Assembly (NCBI RefSeq): GCF_018691265.1
Contig: NW_024881322.1
Location: 11,335,989-11,399,988, forward strand
Length of the DNA: 64,000 nt
From: Tyto alba
Lineage: Eukaryota; Chordata; Aves; Strigiformes; Tytonidae
Direction of reading: 5' to 3'
Shown: piece after piece, positions 63,421 to 64,000 of the stretch
How positions within the stretch are numbered: the first letter of the stretch is position 1
How the letters are laid out: the number at the start of each line of letters is the position of its first letter
Notes under the pieces: model-generated
Databases searched by the model: none
Seen by the model: only the letters and a program-made list of their open reading frames with translations
Told to the model about the DNA's origin: nothing
Made by a program: the position numbers and the translations under genes

Positions 63421-64000
63421 TCAAGGTTAGCACAGATGCTGAGAGAACTGGGGCATTTGTCTACCGTCTGGGGCATTTCTGAGAACCTGATGTTGCAACC
63501 GAGTTTCAGCTATGTCAAGCAGGGATTTAGCTGGATTGACACTGATGACTGGAAATAAAAAGGCAGACAGTGGGACAGAGAGTAGAGAGGGACAGAAATC
63601 TATGCTGTATTCAGAAACTAAAAAAATAAAGGTTTGTTCAGATTGACAGGGAATGAAGTAAGAGATGACTCTGGAGGCCTCTCTGGCATGTTTTTGCTTC
63701 TTACACACCAGTGAGGATATTGCTATGTCCAGTAGACACTCAAAGAAACTCAGGGGAATCAAAGAAGTTTATTTTTCTTTTTTTGTTCCTGTCTGATCAT
63801 TATCCCTTAAATATCAGATAGACCCTCCTTTCAGGTGGAAAGTCATGTATGTTAGTGTCACATCTGAACACAGAACACTGATACTTGACAACAGTCTTAT
63901 GTACATGCAGCTACCCACAAACATAGGTTTACAGTGAACCCAACCACACATTTCAGCTTATGATAAAAATTCACTTCCAGCCTTCATTTTGGAGAAGCAC
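63421..64000. other. Unique sequence at the right edge
   Basis: No gene seen. A 111-codon minus-strand ORF (63427-63762) has no recognisable motif. Anything crossing the window edge cannot be judged. Confidence 0.5.

Noticed and set aside
1..64000. Bacterial-type systems (CRISPR array, operons, phage genes)
   Set aside because: No regularly spaced repeats and no tightly packed long ORFs or ribosome-binding sites. The sequence has typical vertebrate composition and retrotransposons.

Overview
This 64 kb window looks like non-coding vertebrate DNA, most likely from a bird. It is AT-rich by eye and full of short ORFs that look random. The best lineage marker is a minus-strand CR1 LINE at about 18167-20280. 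It ends in the two 8-bp repeat units and conserved terminal segment typical of avian CR1 3' ends. Two LTR-like endogenous retrovirus pieces lie at 26077-27220. I recognise no complete protein-coding gene, rRNA, tRNA, CRISPR array or bacterial-type operon. The species and the flanking genes cannot be named from this sequence.

Layout. 1-13.4 kb is mostly unique AT-rich DNA with one old plus-strand CR1-like 3' end (about 1530-2000) and a perfect 10-bp hairpin (7411-7434). 13.4-21.7 kb is the most repeat-rich part. It holds an old minus-strand CR1 reverse-transcriptase piece (13420-13700), the younger CR1 with an internal RT deletion (18167-20280), and an ancient L2/L3-like RT piece (21415-21700). 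22-27.6 kb carries a polypyrimidine tract, an (AAAAC)n repeat and the two minus-strand LTRs. 27.6-44.5 kb is unique DNA with simple repeats, small palindromes and a degenerate CR1 piece near 40.4 kb. At 44555-44890 there is a sharp GC-rich island with a canonical G-quadruplex motif. The rest is unique sequence except for one candidate exon on the minus strand at 51478-51852. Near the right end, about 62.3-63.4 kb, there is moderately GC-rich sequence with homeodomain-type TAAT cores, which could be conserved regulatory DNA.

The least explained item is the 51478-51852 segment. A good splice acceptor leads into an open frame of 124 codons with coding-like third positions and a stop codon. Its first part weakly resembles a helix of IL-6/IL-12A/IL-23A-type cytokines. 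That resemblance was judged by eye and is a hypothesis only. The LINE fragments were also recognised by eye, from translated RT or endonuclease motifs and remembered CR1 terminal sequence. A repeat-library search would fix their exact ends and families.
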